A stretch of DNA of 64,000 bases from Janthinobacterium violaceinigrum (GCF_009208555.1 NZ_WFLI01000003.1:1-64000); one strand, 5' to 3'; positions 15,912 through 25,324 are shown, counted from the first letter of the stretch. Numbers and translations are program-made. Notes: generated by a model from the letters alone, not told the origin.

Positions 15912-18701
15912 ATGTTCTTGCGACAATTTGTAAATAATAACAACGCCGCCGTGGTGGAGATGAGCAGGGCCGATTTTTTCAAGGCCAACCTGCGCCTGAT
16001 CCTAGCCTGGCCCTTGCTGGGGCTGGTTCTGTGCGCGGTGCTGTGGACGGCCACCTTGCTGCAGCTGGAGGCGGAAAAGAAGGTGGCGCAGCAGCAGGCG
16101 CTCGACAGCGTGTCGTCGCTGTCGAAAGCGTATGGCCAGTATCTGCTGCGCACCCTCGAGCAGATGGACCAGCTGACCTTGCAGCTCAAGTATGAGTGGG
16201 AAAATTCGCGCGGCCAGCTGCGCCTCGATCAATTGAAGACGCAGGGCATGTATGCCTTGCCGCAATTTGCCATCGTCGCCATCCTCGACCGCAAGGGCCA
16301 CCCCGTAACGGCCACGGCGCCCCTGCAGCGCCTGCGGGTCAACGAGCGCAGCGATTTCCTGCTGCGCCACTGGCGCAGCAATTCCAGTGCGCTGCGCATC
16401 GCGCTGGGGCGGGCCAGCGAGGCGGCCCCGTCGGCGCCGGGCGCCGGCGAAAGCCTCGTGCATTTCACGCGCCGGCTGGAAGACGAGGATGGCAATTTCG
16501 ACGGCGTGCTGCTGATCTCCATCCACTCCAGCTATTTTTCCGAATTCTATAACAGTGTCAATTTCGGCAAGTTCGGCATGTCCGCCATGGTGGGCGAGGA
16601 GGGCGAGCTGTTCAGTACGCGCCTCGGCTCGCGCGTGCTGCCCACGCATGGGAGCCAGGGCACGCCGTTTCTCGACACCAGCTTCCTGGAAACGGAAAGC
16701 GGCGCCCTGCATTCGGGCGGCAGGATCGCTTTTTCCGACAAGCAAAGCCGCTACGTGGGCTGGCAAGCGCTGAAAGCCTATCCGTTTACGGCCGTGGTCG
16801 GGCTGTCGGACGGTGAAATGCTGCACCCCTACGAGGAAACGCGTACCATCTATATCGGCATCGCCCTGGCCGTCACCGTGCTGCTGCTGGCCTTTGCCGC
16901 CGTCGCCACCGTGCTGTCGCTGCGCCTGGCGTGGCGTCACCACCAGTCCGAAGGCGTGCGCAACGCCTACCGCATGGCCACGGAAGGCACGAGCGACGGC
17001 TTTTACATCATTGCCGCCCTGCGCGGCGAAGATGGCAGCATCCTCGACTTCGAGATCGTCGACTGCAACGAGCCGGGCGCCGGCTATTTCGGCGTGCGCC
17101 GCGAGCAGTTGCTGGGCATGCGGCTGCAGTCGCGCGCCCACGAGCCGTATTTCCGCGACCTCATCCATAATTACCGGGCCGCCATGCAGTCCGGCTTTTC
17201 CGAGGAAGAGATCGAGCTGCCCGAAGGTAATCCGTTCAAGCTGCGCTGGATACGCCGGCGCCTTGTGCGCAGTGGCGACCGCCTGGCCGTCACCCTGCAG
17301 GACATCAGCACGGCCAAGGAGCACGAGCGCGACTTGCGCCGCCTGGCCAATGAAGATGGCTTGACGGGCTTGCCCAACCGCTACTGGCTGCAGCAATTCC
17401 TGCCCGGCGCCCTGGGGCGCGCCGCCATCGCGCGGCAGATGCTGGCGCTGCTGTTCATCGACCTCGACGGTTTCAAGGATATCAACGACACGCAGGGCCA
17501 TGCCGAGGGCGACAAGGTGCTGCGCGCCGCGTCCCTGCGCCTGAAGGCAGTGCTGCGGCCGGGCGACCACGTGGTGCGGCTGGGCGGCGATGAATTCGTC
17601 GTCGTGCTCGACCCCGTGGAAGACGACAGCCGCGCCGAGCAGGTGGCGCAGCGCATCGCCATCGCCTTTGACGAACCGTTTTACCTGGGTAGCGAACGCC
17701 ACAAGATGGGCGCCTCGATCGGCATCAGCCTGTATCCGCGCGATGGGGCCGAAACGGAAGTGCTGCTGAAGAACGCCGATATCGCCATGTACGCCGTGAA
17801 GGTGGCCGGCAAGGGTCATCACCGCTTCTTCCAGCCCGAATTGTTCGAAACCATCCGCAACCGCCGCGAACTGGAGCAAAGCCTGGTGGCGGCGCTGGAG
17901 CAGGACCAGTTTCTCGTCGTCTACCAGCCCAGGGTCGACGCCATGAGCGGGCAGCTGTGCAGCATGGAGGCGCTGGTGCGCTGGCAGCATCCGCAGCACG
18001 GCATGGTGCCGCCGCTGGAATTCATCCCCGTGGCCGAAAGCAGCGGCCTGATTTCGCAGCTGGGCGAAGTGGTCATCGAGAAGGTGTGCCTGCAGATGGC
18101 GCGCTGGCAGGCCAGCGGGCTGGAACTGGTGCCCGTCTCCATCAACGTCTCGGCGCGCCAGTTCGGCCGCGGCGACGTGCACCAGGTGCTGGCATCCGCG
18201 CTGGCGCGCCATCGCATCGATGCGCGGCTGATCGAGGTGGAAATCACGGAATCGGCCATGATGGATGAGCAGAACCGCGCCGTGGAACAGCTGTCGGCCA
18301 TCCGCGCGCTGGGCGTGCGCCTGCTGGTCGACGATTTCGGCACCGGCTATTCCTCGCTGTCGCAGCTGCAGAAGTTCGCCATGGACGGCTTGAAGATCGA
18401 CCGCGCCTTCACCATGGAGCTGGGGCGCTCGGAGCAGGGCGAAGTGTTCGTGCGCGCCATCCTGTCGATGGCGCATGCGCTGGGCATGAGCGTGGTGGCC
18501 GAAGGGGTGGAGACGCGCGAGCAGCTCGACATCCTGCGTGCGCTGCAATGCAATGAAGTGCAGGGCTATTTCATCTCGCGTCCCGTGCCGGCCGAACAGA
18601 TGCTGGCGCTGATGCACCAGCGCTTTCTGATACCGCTTCCAGCCCCCGTGCTGCCCCCCTGCAGCCCCGTGATTGGCGAGGAAAACAACGCTGTTTCGTA
18701 A
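15912..18701 (+). CDS. Membrane GGDEF-EAL c-di-GMP protein with periplasmic Cache-like sensor
   Basis: The 929-aa protein has a first membrane helix near residues 35-52, a periplasmic Cache-like sensor (about 60-310), a second helix (ALAVTVLLLAFAAVATVL), a PAS-like segment, then GGDEF and EAL domains. RLGGDEFVVVL (GGDEF near 558) is intact, as are MEALVRW (EAL near 686) and DDFGTGYSSL, so both c-di-GMP synthesis and breakdown are possible. No RxxD product-inhibition site was recognised. The start is uncertain: ATG 15912, ATG 15960 and TTG 15867 are all in frame and none has an ideal ribosome-binding site. The signal sensed is unknown. Confidence 0.9.
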   Translation: MFLRQFVNNNNAAVVEMSRADFFKANLRLILAWPLLGLVLCAVLWTATLLQLEAEKKVAQQQALDSVSSLSKAYGQYLLRTLEQMDQLTLQLKYEWENSRGQLRLDQLKTQGMYALPQFAIVAILDRKGHPVTATAPLQRLRVNERSDFLLRHWRSNSSALRIALGRASEAAPSAPGAGESLVHFTRRLEDEDGNFDGVLLISIHSSYFSEFYNSVNFGKFGMSAMVGEEGELFSTRLGSRVLPTHGSQGTPFLDTSFLETESGALHSGGRIAFSDKQSRYVGWQALKAYPFTAVVGLSDGEMLHPYEETRTIYIGIALAVTVLLLAFAAVATVLSLRLAWRHHQSEGVRNAYRMATEGTSDGFYIIAALRGEDGSILDFEIVDCNEPGAGYFGVRREQLLGMRLQSRAHEPYFRDLIHNYRAAMQSGFSEEEIELPEGNPFKLRWIRRRLVRSGDRLAVTLQDISTAKEHERDLRRLANEDGLTGLPNRYWLQQFLPGALGRAAIARQMLALLFIDLDGFKDINDTQGHAEGDKVLRAASLRLKAVLRPGDHVVRLGGDEFVVVLDPVEDDSRAEQVAQRIAIAFDEPFYLGSERHKMGASIGISLYPRDGAETEVLLKNADIAMYAVKVAGKGHHRFFQPELFETIRNRRELEQSLVAALEQDQFLVVYQPRVDAMSGQLCSMEALVRWQHPQHGMVPPLEFIPVAESSGLISQLGEVVIEKVCLQMARWQASGLELVPVSINVSARQFGRGDVHQVLASALARHRIDARLIEVEITESAMMDEQNRAVEQLSAIRALGVRLLVDDFGTGYSSLSQLQKFAMDGLKIDRAFTMELGRSEQGEVFVRAILSMAHALGMSVVAEGVETREQLDILRALQCNEVQGYFISRPVPAEQMLALMHQRFLIPLPAPVLPPCSPVIGEENNAVS

Positions 18702-18703
18702 AA

Positions 18704-18726
18704 AGAGCGAACGTTCGCTTTTTTCT
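18704..18726 (+). terminator. Rho-independent terminator after the GGDEF-EAL gene
   Basis: The self-complementary AGCGAACGTTCGCT (18706-18719) is followed by a T-run two bases past the stop codon. The stem is short (AGCGA/TCGCT with loop ACGT). Confidence 0.6.
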
Positions 18727-18861
18727 AAAAAATATTATATGCTTCGCTCATGCCGTCAGTGAATTGGAGTTCACGGCGGCAAGAAAAGTGCAAGACGGGT
18801 CAGGTTGAGATGCCCGCGATAGTATGCCGAAGACAATTTCATATAATAAAGAGAGACTAAC

Positions 18862-20304
18862 TTGAAACATAAATATCTGCCCCTCCTGATCGTTGCCGCG
18901 TTCGCCGGCATCTCTTCCACAGCACAAGCATCGGGCTACCGTTTCGGCTCGCAAAGCGTGTCCGCCCAGGGTACGGCCGATGCCAGCGGCGCCGAAGCGG
19001 GCGACGCCTCGACCATTTTCTACAACCCGGCCGGCCTGTCGCGCCTGGAAGGCACGCAGTTCGTCGGCGGCGGCACCCTGGTGGTCCCGCATTCGACCTA
19101 CGCGGACTCGGGCTCGAAGCCTTTCTTCCCCGGCAATCGCGCGCCTTACTCGGAAACCAAGGACTATGCGCCGGACGCCGTGTTCGCGCCAGCCTTGTAC
19201 GCCAGCAAGAAGATCAATGATCAATGGACCGTCGGCGCGGGCCTGTTCGTGCCGTACGGTGCCAAGCTCGACTATGGCAACGACTGGTATGGCCGCTACG
19301 CGATCACCAATATCAAGCTCGAAGCCATCGCCCTGAATCCTTCCGTGTCGTTCAAGCTGGACCAGCACCACTCGTTCGGTTTCGGCATCACGGCCGAATA
19401 CATGAAGGCGGAACTGGGCCAGGGCGTGGACGTGCCGGGTTCGGTCGCCTACCTGGGCAAATATGCGCCTAGCGCATCGCAGGCCTTCCTGTCCAATATC
19501 GCCAAGACGCAAGGCCTGGCTGCCGCACAAGCTGCAGGCGCCGCGCTGCAAGGCCCGATCAAGGATGGCCACGCGTCGATGGACGGCCACGACTGGGGCT
19601 TCGGCTTCAACCTCGGCTACCTGTACCAGCTGAACGAAGGCACGCGTTTCGGCATCGCCTACCGCTCGTCGATCTCGCACAAGCTCAAGGGCAGCACCAT
19701 CTGGGACTTCTCGCAAGTGACGTCCAATCCTGCCGTGAACGCCTTCATCGCCAAGGCTTCGAACAAGGTCAATTCGCAGGCGCTGGTGGAACTGCGCACG
19801 CCGGAAACCCTGTCGGTTAACGCCTTCCATCAGATGGATGATCGCTGGGCCCTGATGGGCGACGTGACCTGGACCCGTACGTCGCGCCTGCAGAACCTGG
19901 ACATCCAGTTCCCGCCGACGGCCGAAGGCGCCGAGCGCATCCGCCAGCAGTGGAAAGATACCTACCGCGTGTCGCTGGGCACCAACTACAAGTACAGCGA
20001 AAGCCTGATGCTGCGCGCCGGTATCGCCCACGACCAGGCGCCCGTACGCAGCGCCGAACTGCGCCACCCGGCCTTGCCTGACAGCGACCGCATGCAGTAC
20101 TCGATCGGCGCGAACTGGAAGCTGAACGCCAATTCCTCGATCGACCTGGCCTACAGCTATATCGACTTCAAGGATGCTGAAGTCAACTACAAGAATGACT
20201 GCTCGCCGGTGATGGCTGGCTGCACGGGCAACGGTGAAACCACCAAGGGCCTGTTCAAGACCCGCATGCAGTTGATCGGTCTCGCTTATAACTACAAGTT
20301 CTAA
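18862..20304 (+). CDS. FadL-family outer-membrane transport protein
   Basis: The 480-aa protein has a signal peptide (MKHKYLPLLIVAAFAGISS, cut after AQAS) and the FadL hallmark SGYRFGSQSVSAQGTADASG, plus STIFYNPAGLSRLEG. A 14-strand-type barrel with a final aromatic strand (LIGLAYNYKF) follows. FadL channels carry long-chain fatty acids or other hydrophobic compounds across the outer membrane. The start is a TTG at 18862, preceded by GAGAGA; no ATG or GTG fits the signal peptide. A TATAAT lies at 18842-18847. An intrinsic terminator follows, so it is a single-gene unit. Confidence 0.92.
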   Translation: MKHKYLPLLIVAAFAGISSTAQASGYRFGSQSVSAQGTADASGAEAGDASTIFYNPAGLSRLEGTQFVGGGTLVVPHSTYADSGSKPFFPGNRAPYSETKDYAPDAVFAPALYASKKINDQWTVGAGLFVPYGAKLDYGNDWYGRYAITNIKLEAIALNPSVSFKLDQHHSFGFGITAEYMKAELGQGVDVPGSVAYLGKYAPSASQAFLSNIAKTQGLAAAQAAGAALQGPIKDGHASMDGHDWGFGFNLGYLYQLNEGTRFGIAYRSSISHKLKGSTIWDFSQVTSNPAVNAFIAKASNKVNSQALVELRTPETLSVNAFHQMDDRWALMGDVTWTRTSRLQNLDIQFPPTAEGAERIRQQWKDTYRVSLGTNYKYSESLMLRAGIAHDQAPVRSAELRHPALPDSDRMQYSIGANWKLNANSSIDLAYSYIDFKDAEVNYKNDCSPVMAGCTGNGETTKGLFKTRMQLIGLAYNYKF

Positions 20305-20342
20305 GCAGGTAGTGGCGGCCAACCCGGCCGCCATGCAAGGAA

Positions 20343-20368
20343 AAGGCGCCTTCGGGCGCCTTTTTTTT
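20343..20368 (+). terminator. Rho-independent terminator after the FadL gene
   Basis: The stem GGCGCC/GGCGCC with loop TTCG (20351-20354) is followed by eight T residues. The T-run and the stem's A-rich 5' flank could let it work on both strands. Confidence 0.85.
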
Positions 20369-20391
20369 GCCATGCAGAATTAAACTTGCTT

Positions 20392-20419
20392 TTCGAAAAT
20401 GTTAATTCATCATTATAAT
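20392..20419 (+). promoter_or_regulatory. Candidate promoter of the tail-collar/GH25 cassette
   Basis: A perfect -10 TATAAT lies at 20414-20419 in an AT-rich stretch just before the 40-aa frame. The best -35 at 16-bp spacing is a weak TTCGAA (20392-20397). Confidence 0.4.
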
Positions 20420-20467
20420 AAAGCGTGATGTACGGCATTATTGGCACGAAAACCACAAGGGCAAGCC

Positions 20468-20590
20468 ATGCGAATTGATACCGATCAAAGTTATAGTAAG
20501 AAAGCGGAACACCTGGGTGTACCCGCAGATGTCTCCGTGAAACCATTGCGGCGGCCCTGCGCCCCGCGCAGCGCGATGCTGGCATCATGA
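20468..20590 (+). CDS. Short 40-aa coding frame coupled to the tail-collar gene
   Basis: An ATG at 20468, preceded by AAGGG at 20457-20461, opens a 40-codon frame (begins MRIDTDQSYSKKAEHLG). Its TGA overlaps the tail-collar ATG as ATGA at 20587-20590. Such overlap usually means coupled translation, and the downstream gene has no clear ribosome-binding site of its own. No family was recognised. It may be a leader peptide rather than a functional protein. Confidence 0.45.
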   Translation: MRIDTDQSYSKKAEHLGVPADVSVKPLRRPCAPRSAMLAS

Positions 20591-20991
20591 GCGCCCCGTT
20601 TCACGCGCCGCCGCCATTCCCCATGCGGCCCGGCGTTGGCGACACGCCCGTCGGCGCGGTGATCGCCTTTGCGGGCGCTACCGCCGATGCTGCCATGGAA
20701 GCCTGGGGCTGGATGCTGTGCGACGGGCGCATGCTCGACTGCGCGTCGTATCCGGAACTGTATGCGGCGCTCGGGTATCTGTATGGCGGTTCTGGCGGGC
20801 AATTCCAGCTGCCCGATTACCGGGGCTGTTTCCTGCGCGGCCACGATGGCGGCGCCAGCATCAGCGTCAGTGCGGAGCCGGGCCAGGGCGCGGGCGCCTT
20901 GCCGTCCGATGCGCAGCCGAAAATCGCCGACGTCAGCTATCTGATCAAGTTCACCTACGGCATGGGCGCGCGGTTCCCATTCCCGGCGTAG
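20587..20991 (+). CDS. Phage tail-collar domain protein
   Basis: The 134-aa protein is built around a tail-collar (microcystin-dependent protein-like) domain: PVGAVIAFAG, a WGWMLCDGRMLDCASYPELY strand-turn, and GGQFQLPDYRGCFLRGHDGG. This domain normally sits at the tip of phage tail fibres or in stand-alone bacterial proteins of unknown role. At 134 aa it is only the collar, with no fibre shaft or receptor-binding part. No other tail genes are present; a GH25 lysozyme follows 40 nt downstream on the same strand. Confidence 0.85.
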   Translation: MSAPFHAPPPFPMRPGVGDTPVGAVIAFAGATADAAMEAWGWMLCDGRMLDCASYPELYAALGYLYGGSGGQFQLPDYRGCFLRGHDGGASISVSAEPGQGAGALPSDAQPKIADVSYLIKFTYGMGARFPFPA

Positions 20992-21031
20992 CCACGGCAA
21001 GGTCATTCATTTTTACTGGCAGGAGCACGGC

Positions 21032-21652
21032 ATGGCAGACTTTTTGCAAGGCATCGATGTATCGCACTACAACGGCGCCATCGACTGGCCCACGGTGGCT
21101 TACGGCGCCGCTGCGCCGGCCTTCGTCTATCTGAAAGCCACGGAAGGGGGCAAGGTGGTCGATAGCGACTACCTGCGCAACCGGGCGGGCGCCACGGCGG
21201 CGGGCCTGTTATGCGGCGCGTATCACTTTTTCTCGCCCACCGAGCCGGTGGCGGACCAGGTTGCCAACTTTTGCAATGCGGTGGGCAGCGTCAAGGGCGA
21301 ATTGCCGCCCATGCTGGACGTGGAACAGCCGGGGCTGGACCAGCCCGCCTATGCGGCCGCCGTCGCACAGTGGCTGCAGCAGGTTGGCGACAGGCTGGGC
21401 TGCACGCCCGGCATCTACACGGTCGCCGGTTTCTGGAACAGTTGCGTGGGTTCGTTTGCGCCGTTCCTCGCCCATCCGCTGTGGATCGCCCATTACACGT
21501 CCGGGCCCAGTCCCGCCGTTCCGGCCGGCAGCGGCAGCTATACCTTCTGGCAGTATGCGAGTACGGGCGCCGTGCGCGGCATCGGCGGGCCCGTCGATAT
21601 GAGCCGCTACCCCGGCCAGGCCAGTCAGTTGCAGGCGCTGCTGTGCAGCTAG
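21032..21652 (+). CDS. Glycoside hydrolase family 25 lysozyme
   Basis: The 206-aa protein is a single GH25 (Chalaropsis-type) muramidase domain, which cleaves the MurNAc-GlcNAc bond of peptidoglycan. The catalytic acidic residues are in place: Asp9 in GIDVSHYNG, and Asp96 and Glu98 in MLDVEQ. YLKATEGG, YHFFSP, WIAHYT and the final FWQYAS are also typical. There is no signal peptide or cell-wall-binding domain. AGGAG precedes the ATG. Pairing with a tail-collar protein suggests a phage-derived module or a secreted effector. Confidence 0.93.
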   Translation: MADFLQGIDVSHYNGAIDWPTVAYGAAAPAFVYLKATEGGKVVDSDYLRNRAGATAAGLLCGAYHFFSPTEPVADQVANFCNAVGSVKGELPPMLDVEQPGLDQPAYAAAVAQWLQQVGDRLGCTPGIYTVAGFWNSCVGSFAPFLAHPLWIAHYTSGPSPAVPAGSGSYTFWQYASTGAVRGIGGPVDMSRYPGQASQLQALLCS

Positions 21653-21668
21653 CGCGTCTGCGGCCCGT

Positions 21669-22769
21669 TCAGCGGGCGTCGGGCGCCTTGCGCATGGCCT
21701 GGTCCAGCAGGCCCAATGCCTGCCGCACGGCGGCATCCGCCATTTCCAGCAACTGATCTCCCACGTACCACTCGACCACGCTGTGCCCGGGCAGCGCCGC
21801 GTGGCTGGCGCGGCCGAACAGCCAGATGCCGTGTTCTTCGGCCACCTGGTTGCGGATGGCGATGGCCCGTTCGCGCGAGACGGGCAGGTGCAGATGCAGC
21901 ATGTTTGCCTGCGGCTGCGCAGGATTGACGCGTATGGCCGGATAGTCGCCCAGCAGCGCGTACAGCCACTGCGTGCGCGCGAAATAGCGGGGCATGGCGG
22001 CGATGCGCGCATCGAACTGCATGGCGGCGGCCACCACGTAGGGCGTGCGGTGCACGATATTGCCGCCCTGGCGGCGGAACCACTCGCGCGCCCGTTCGAC
22101 GAACGGCCGGCTGCCCGCCAGCATGGCGCCGCCCAGGCCGCCGATGCCCTTGTACAGCGACACATACACGGAATCGAAGCCGTCGCAGATGGCGGGCAGG
22201 GGCTGGCCAACACCCGCTTGCGCTTCCCACAGGCGCGCGCCGTCCATGTGCAGGTGGATGTTGCGCTCGCGGCAGTGCCGCTTGATCGCGTTCAAGTCTT
22301 CCCACGACGGGCACTGGCCGCCGATTTCGCGCATTGGCAGTTCCAGCTGCGCGGCGCCCAGCGCATCGGGCACAGCGCGCAAGTCGTCCACCGTCCACGG
22401 GCGGTGCGGGTCGCCGATCATCAAGCCCTTGAAGTGCTCGAGCAATTCATGGTTGCCCCGCTCGTGGCGCAGGATGTGCGAGGTGGGATGCAGCGCCACC
22501 AGCGAGGAGCCCCGGTCCTGGCAGGCCAGGCGCAGGGCCGTCACTTGCGTCATCGTCCCCGTGATGCAGAACACGGCCGCCTCGAAACCGAGCAGGCTGG
22601 CGACCTTGTTTTCGAACTGCTCGATCAGCGCGCCCTCGCCATAGGTGTCGTGCGCAATGTCGTTGGCTTCGCACCACGCGGCCATGGCGGCGAAGGTGGC
22701 GGCTGGCGTGGGCTGGCGGTGGCCCGGCAGGACGGTGTGGCAGCGCTGGCGCAGTTCGAGGTCGGTCAA
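21669..22769 (-). CDS. Threonine aldolase-like PLP-dependent beta-eliminating lyase
   Basis: The 366-aa fold-type-I PLP enzyme is related to low-specificity threonine aldolases. HDTYGEGALIEQFE is the N-terminal signature, HMDGARLW carries the cofactor Asp176, and the Schiff-base lysine is Lys207 in VYVSLYKGIGGLGG. Threonine aldolases normally cleave threonine to glycine and acetaldehyde; this divergent group may use another beta-hydroxy amino acid. It lies 12 nt after the LysE exporter stop, so an amino-acid-related operon is plausible. Confidence 0.85.
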   Translation of the reverse strand: MTDLELRQRCHTVLPGHRQPTPAATFAAMAAWCEANDIAHDTYGEGALIEQFENKVASLLGFEAAVFCITGTMTQVTALRLACQDRGSSLVALHPTSHILRHERGNHELLEHFKGLMIGDPHRPWTVDDLRAVPDALGAAQLELPMREIGGQCPSWEDLNAIKRHCRERNIHLHMDGARLWEAQAGVGQPLPAICDGFDSVYVSLYKGIGGLGGAMLAGSRPFVERAREWFRRQGGNIVHRTPYVVAAAMQFDARIAAMPRYFARTQWLYALLGDYPAIRVNPAQPQANMLHLHLPVSRERAIAIRNQVAEEHGIWLFGRASHAALPGHSVVEWYVGDQLLEMADAAVRQALGLLDQAMRKAPDAR

Positions 22770-22781
22770 GGCGGTTCTTCC

Positions 22782-23456
22782 TTAAAGGGTGGCGGTGGCC
22801 AGTTTTGCGCCGAAGCCGATGAACATGGCGCCCACGCCGCCGCCCATGCCGGCCGACAGGCGGCGACGGCGGCGGAAGGTTTCGGCCAGGCGGGCGCCCA
22901 CAAAAATGATGGCCGTCAGGTAGGTAAAGCTGATGACCTGGCAGATCAGGCCCAGGCCGATGAAGGACAGCACGGGATTCGGGAAGGCCGGGTCGACGAA
23001 CTGGATGAAGAAGGAAATGAAAAACAGGATGGCCTTCGGGTTCATCAGGCTGATGACCAGGGCCTTGCGGAAGGGATCGCTTTCCTTGGCGGGGGCAGCT
23101 GCGGCTGCCGCTTCGCCGTCCGCTGGCGCGGGTGCGCGCAGCTTGCGCCAGCAGCCGATCAGCATCTGCAGGCCGATCCAGCCCAGGTAGGCCGCGCCGA
23201 TGTATTTCACCACGTAGAACAGGGCCGGGCTGGCTTTCAGCAGCGAGGCCACGCCGCAGGCCGACAGCACCATGAGGATCAGGTCGCCCGCGAAGATGCC
23301 GAAGGCGCCCTGGTAGGCGGGCCGCACGCCGCGCTGGGCGGCCACCGACAGCACGTACATGGAATTGGGGCCGGGCAGGATGACGATGAAGATGGTCCCC
23401 AGTAAGAAGGTCCAGAAATCGGTGATGCCCAGGTTGGCGTGGAAGAGTGCGTTCAT
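22782..23456 (-). CDS. LysE/RhtB-family amino-acid exporter (LeuE-like)
   Basis: The 224-aa inner-membrane protein has about six hydrophobic helices. It shows the LysE-family motif ILPGPNSMYVLSVAAQRGVRPAYQGAFGI spread over two segments, plus KALVISLMNPKAILFFISFF. A Pro/Ala-rich cytosolic loop lies near residues 108-128. The family exports amino acids or similar metabolites. The closest form is LeuE; the substrate is inferred only. Its ATG overlaps the upstream ABC exporter stop (ATGA at 23453-23456). Confidence 0.87.
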   Translation of the reverse strand: MNALFHANLGITDFWTFLLGTIFIVILPGPNSMYVLSVAAQRGVRPAYQGAFGIFAGDLILMVLSACGVASLLKASPALFYVVKYIGAAYLGWIGLQMLIGCWRKLRAPAPADGEAAAAAAPAKESDPFRKALVISLMNPKAILFFISFFIQFVDPAFPNPVLSFIGLGLICQVISFTYLTAIIFVGARLAETFRRRRRLSAGMGGGVGAMFIGFGAKLATATL

Positions 23457-25324
23457 GATGGTTCTGCTTGATTGATTTGTACGTGATGAAATTGCAATGC
23501 GGCAAGGTTCGCATAGATGCCGCCCAGGGCCACCAGCGATGCATGCGTGCCCGTCTCGACGATCCTGCCGTCTTCCATGACGATGATGCGGTCGGCCCGC
23601 TGCACGGTGGCCAGGCGGTGCGCGATGATGACCGTGGTGCGGCCCACCATGGCCGCTTCCAGTGCCTTTTGCACGAGGCGTTCCGACTCTGCGTCCAGCG
23701 CGCTGGTCGCTTCGTCGAGCAGCAGCAGCGGCGGGTTTTTCAGCAGGGCGCGGGCAATGGCGATGCGCTGGCGCTGGCCGCCGGACAGGCGCACGCCCCG
23801 CTCGCCGAGGAACGATTTGTAGCCGTTCGGCAGGCGCTCGATGAATTCGTGGGCGGCCGCCATTTTTGCTGCGGCGATGACTTCCGCGTCGCTGGCGCCG
23901 GCGCGGCCGTAGCGGATGTTTTCCATGGCGTCGGCCGAGAAGATCACGGTATCCTGCGGCACGATGCCGATGGCGTCGCGCAAGGTGTGCAGGTCCAGCT
24001 GCTTGATGTCCACGCCGTCGAGGCGGATACTGCCGCTTTGCGGGTCATAGAAGCGCAGGAACAGCTGGAACAGCGTGGTCTTGCCGGCGCCGGACGGGCC
24101 CACTACGGCCACCGTTTCGCCTGCGCGGATGTCGAGGCTGACGTGGTCCAGCGCGGCCGTATCGGGGCGCGACGGATACGAGAACACGACGTCGTTCAGC
24201 GACAGGGCGGCGCCATTCGCGGCGCGCGCGGGCAGCGGCAGCGGCGTGGCGGGCGATTCGATTTCCGACTTGACGGCCATCAGTTCCAGCAGGCGTTCGG
24301 TGGCGCCGGCCGCACGTTGCGCTTCGCCCATCACTTCGGACAGGGCGCCGATGGCGCCGGCCACGATGGAGGCGTACAGGATGAACTGGCCTAAATCTCC
24401 GCCCGTCATCGAGCCTTCCAGCACGGCGCGCGCGCCCAGCCACAAGACAAACACGATGGTGCCGAACACCAGCAGGATCGCGATCATGGTCAGCAGGGCG
24501 CGCGCGCGGATGCGGCGCATGGCCGTCATGAAAGCGCCTTCGACGGAGTCGCCAAAGCGTTTCGATTCGATTTTCTCGTGCGTGAACGCTTGCACGGTGG
24601 GCATGGCGTTGAGGATTTCGCCGGCCATGGCCGAGGCGTCGGCGATGCGGTCCTGCGAATCGCGCGACAGCTTGCGCACCTTGCGGCCAAACACGATGAT
24701 GGGCACGACGACGAGGATCAGCAAGCCGATGATGATGCCGGCCAGCTTGGCGCTGGTGACGAACAGCATCACGAGGCCGCCCAGGAACAGCAGCACATTG
24801 CGCAGCGCCATCGAGATGCTGGTGCCGACCACGGCCTGTATCAGGGTCGTGTCGGTGGTGATGCGCGACAGCACTTCGCCCGTCTGCGTGGTTTCAAAGA
24901 ATTCGGGGCTTTGCGTGACCACGTGGCGGTAGACGGCGCTGCGGATGTCGGCCGTGACTCTTTCGCCCAGCCACGACACCGTGTAGAAGCGCGCGGCCGT
25001 GGCCAGCGCCAGGATGGACGCCACGCCGAACAGGGCGAGGAAGACCAGGTCCACGTGCTGGATGCTTTTCGAGCCGGCCGCGCCGCCGAAACCGAGGTCG
25101 ATCATCTGCTTGAAGGCGGCGGGGATGGCCAGGGTGGAAGCGGCGGCCACCACCAGGGCGATACCGGCCAGGAAGAACTGCTTGCGGTACGGCGTCAGGA
25201 AGGGCATCAAGCCCCTGAAGGCGGCCAGGCTGCCTTTTTTCAGTTCGCGGCTGGTGTCGGGTGCTGGTGCGGCGCTTGCGGCGGTTGCGGTACTCGTGCT
25301 GCCTGTTTCTGTGCTGGTTGTCAT
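23453..25324 (-). CDS. ABC exporter half-transporter (MsbA/ABCB type)
   Basis: The 623-aa protein fuses a six-helix exporter membrane domain (about 40-345) to an ATPase domain. Walker A GPSGAGKTT lies at 409-417, with LSGGQRQR signature, Walker B LLLLDEATSALD and the switch His in IIAHRLAT. It should work as a homodimer in the inner membrane. MsbA-like and multidrug or peptide exporters share this layout; the true lipid flippase usually lies beside lpxK, which is absent. A low-complexity Thr/Ser/Ala tail (1-25) precedes the first helix. It is the first gene of a three-gene overlapping unit. Confidence 0.92.
   Translation of the reverse strand: MTTSTETGSTSTATAASAAPAPDTSRELKKGSLAAFRGLMPFLTPYRKQFFLAGIALVVAAASTLAIPAAFKQMIDLGFGGAAGSKSIQHVDLVFLALFGVASILALATAARFYTVSWLGERVTADIRSAVYRHVVTQSPEFFETTQTGEVLSRITTDTTLIQAVVGTSISMALRNVLLFLGGLVMLFVTSAKLAGIIIGLLILVVVPIIVFGRKVRKLSRDSQDRIADASAMAGEILNAMPTVQAFTHEKIESKRFGDSVEGAFMTAMRRIRARALLTMIAILLVFGTIVFVLWLGARAVLEGSMTGGDLGQFILYASIVAGAIGALSEVMGEAQRAAGATERLLELMAVKSEIESPATPLPLPARAANGAALSLNDVVFSYPSRPDTAALDHVSLDIRAGETVAVVGPSGAGKTTLFQLFLRFYDPQSGSIRLDGVDIKQLDLHTLRDAIGIVPQDTVIFSADAMENIRYGRAGASDAEVIAAAKMAAAHEFIERLPNGYKSFLGERGVRLSGGQRQRIAIARALLKNPPLLLLDEATSALDAESERLVQKALEAAMVGRTTVIIAHRLATVQRADRIIVMEDGRIVETGTHASLVALGGIYANLAALQFHHVQINQAEPS

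Noticed and set aside
16002..18617. 871-codon frame antisense to the GGDEF-EAL gene
   Set aside because: A shadow of a high-GC gene with no domain. The plus strand carries intact GGDEF and EAL motifs.
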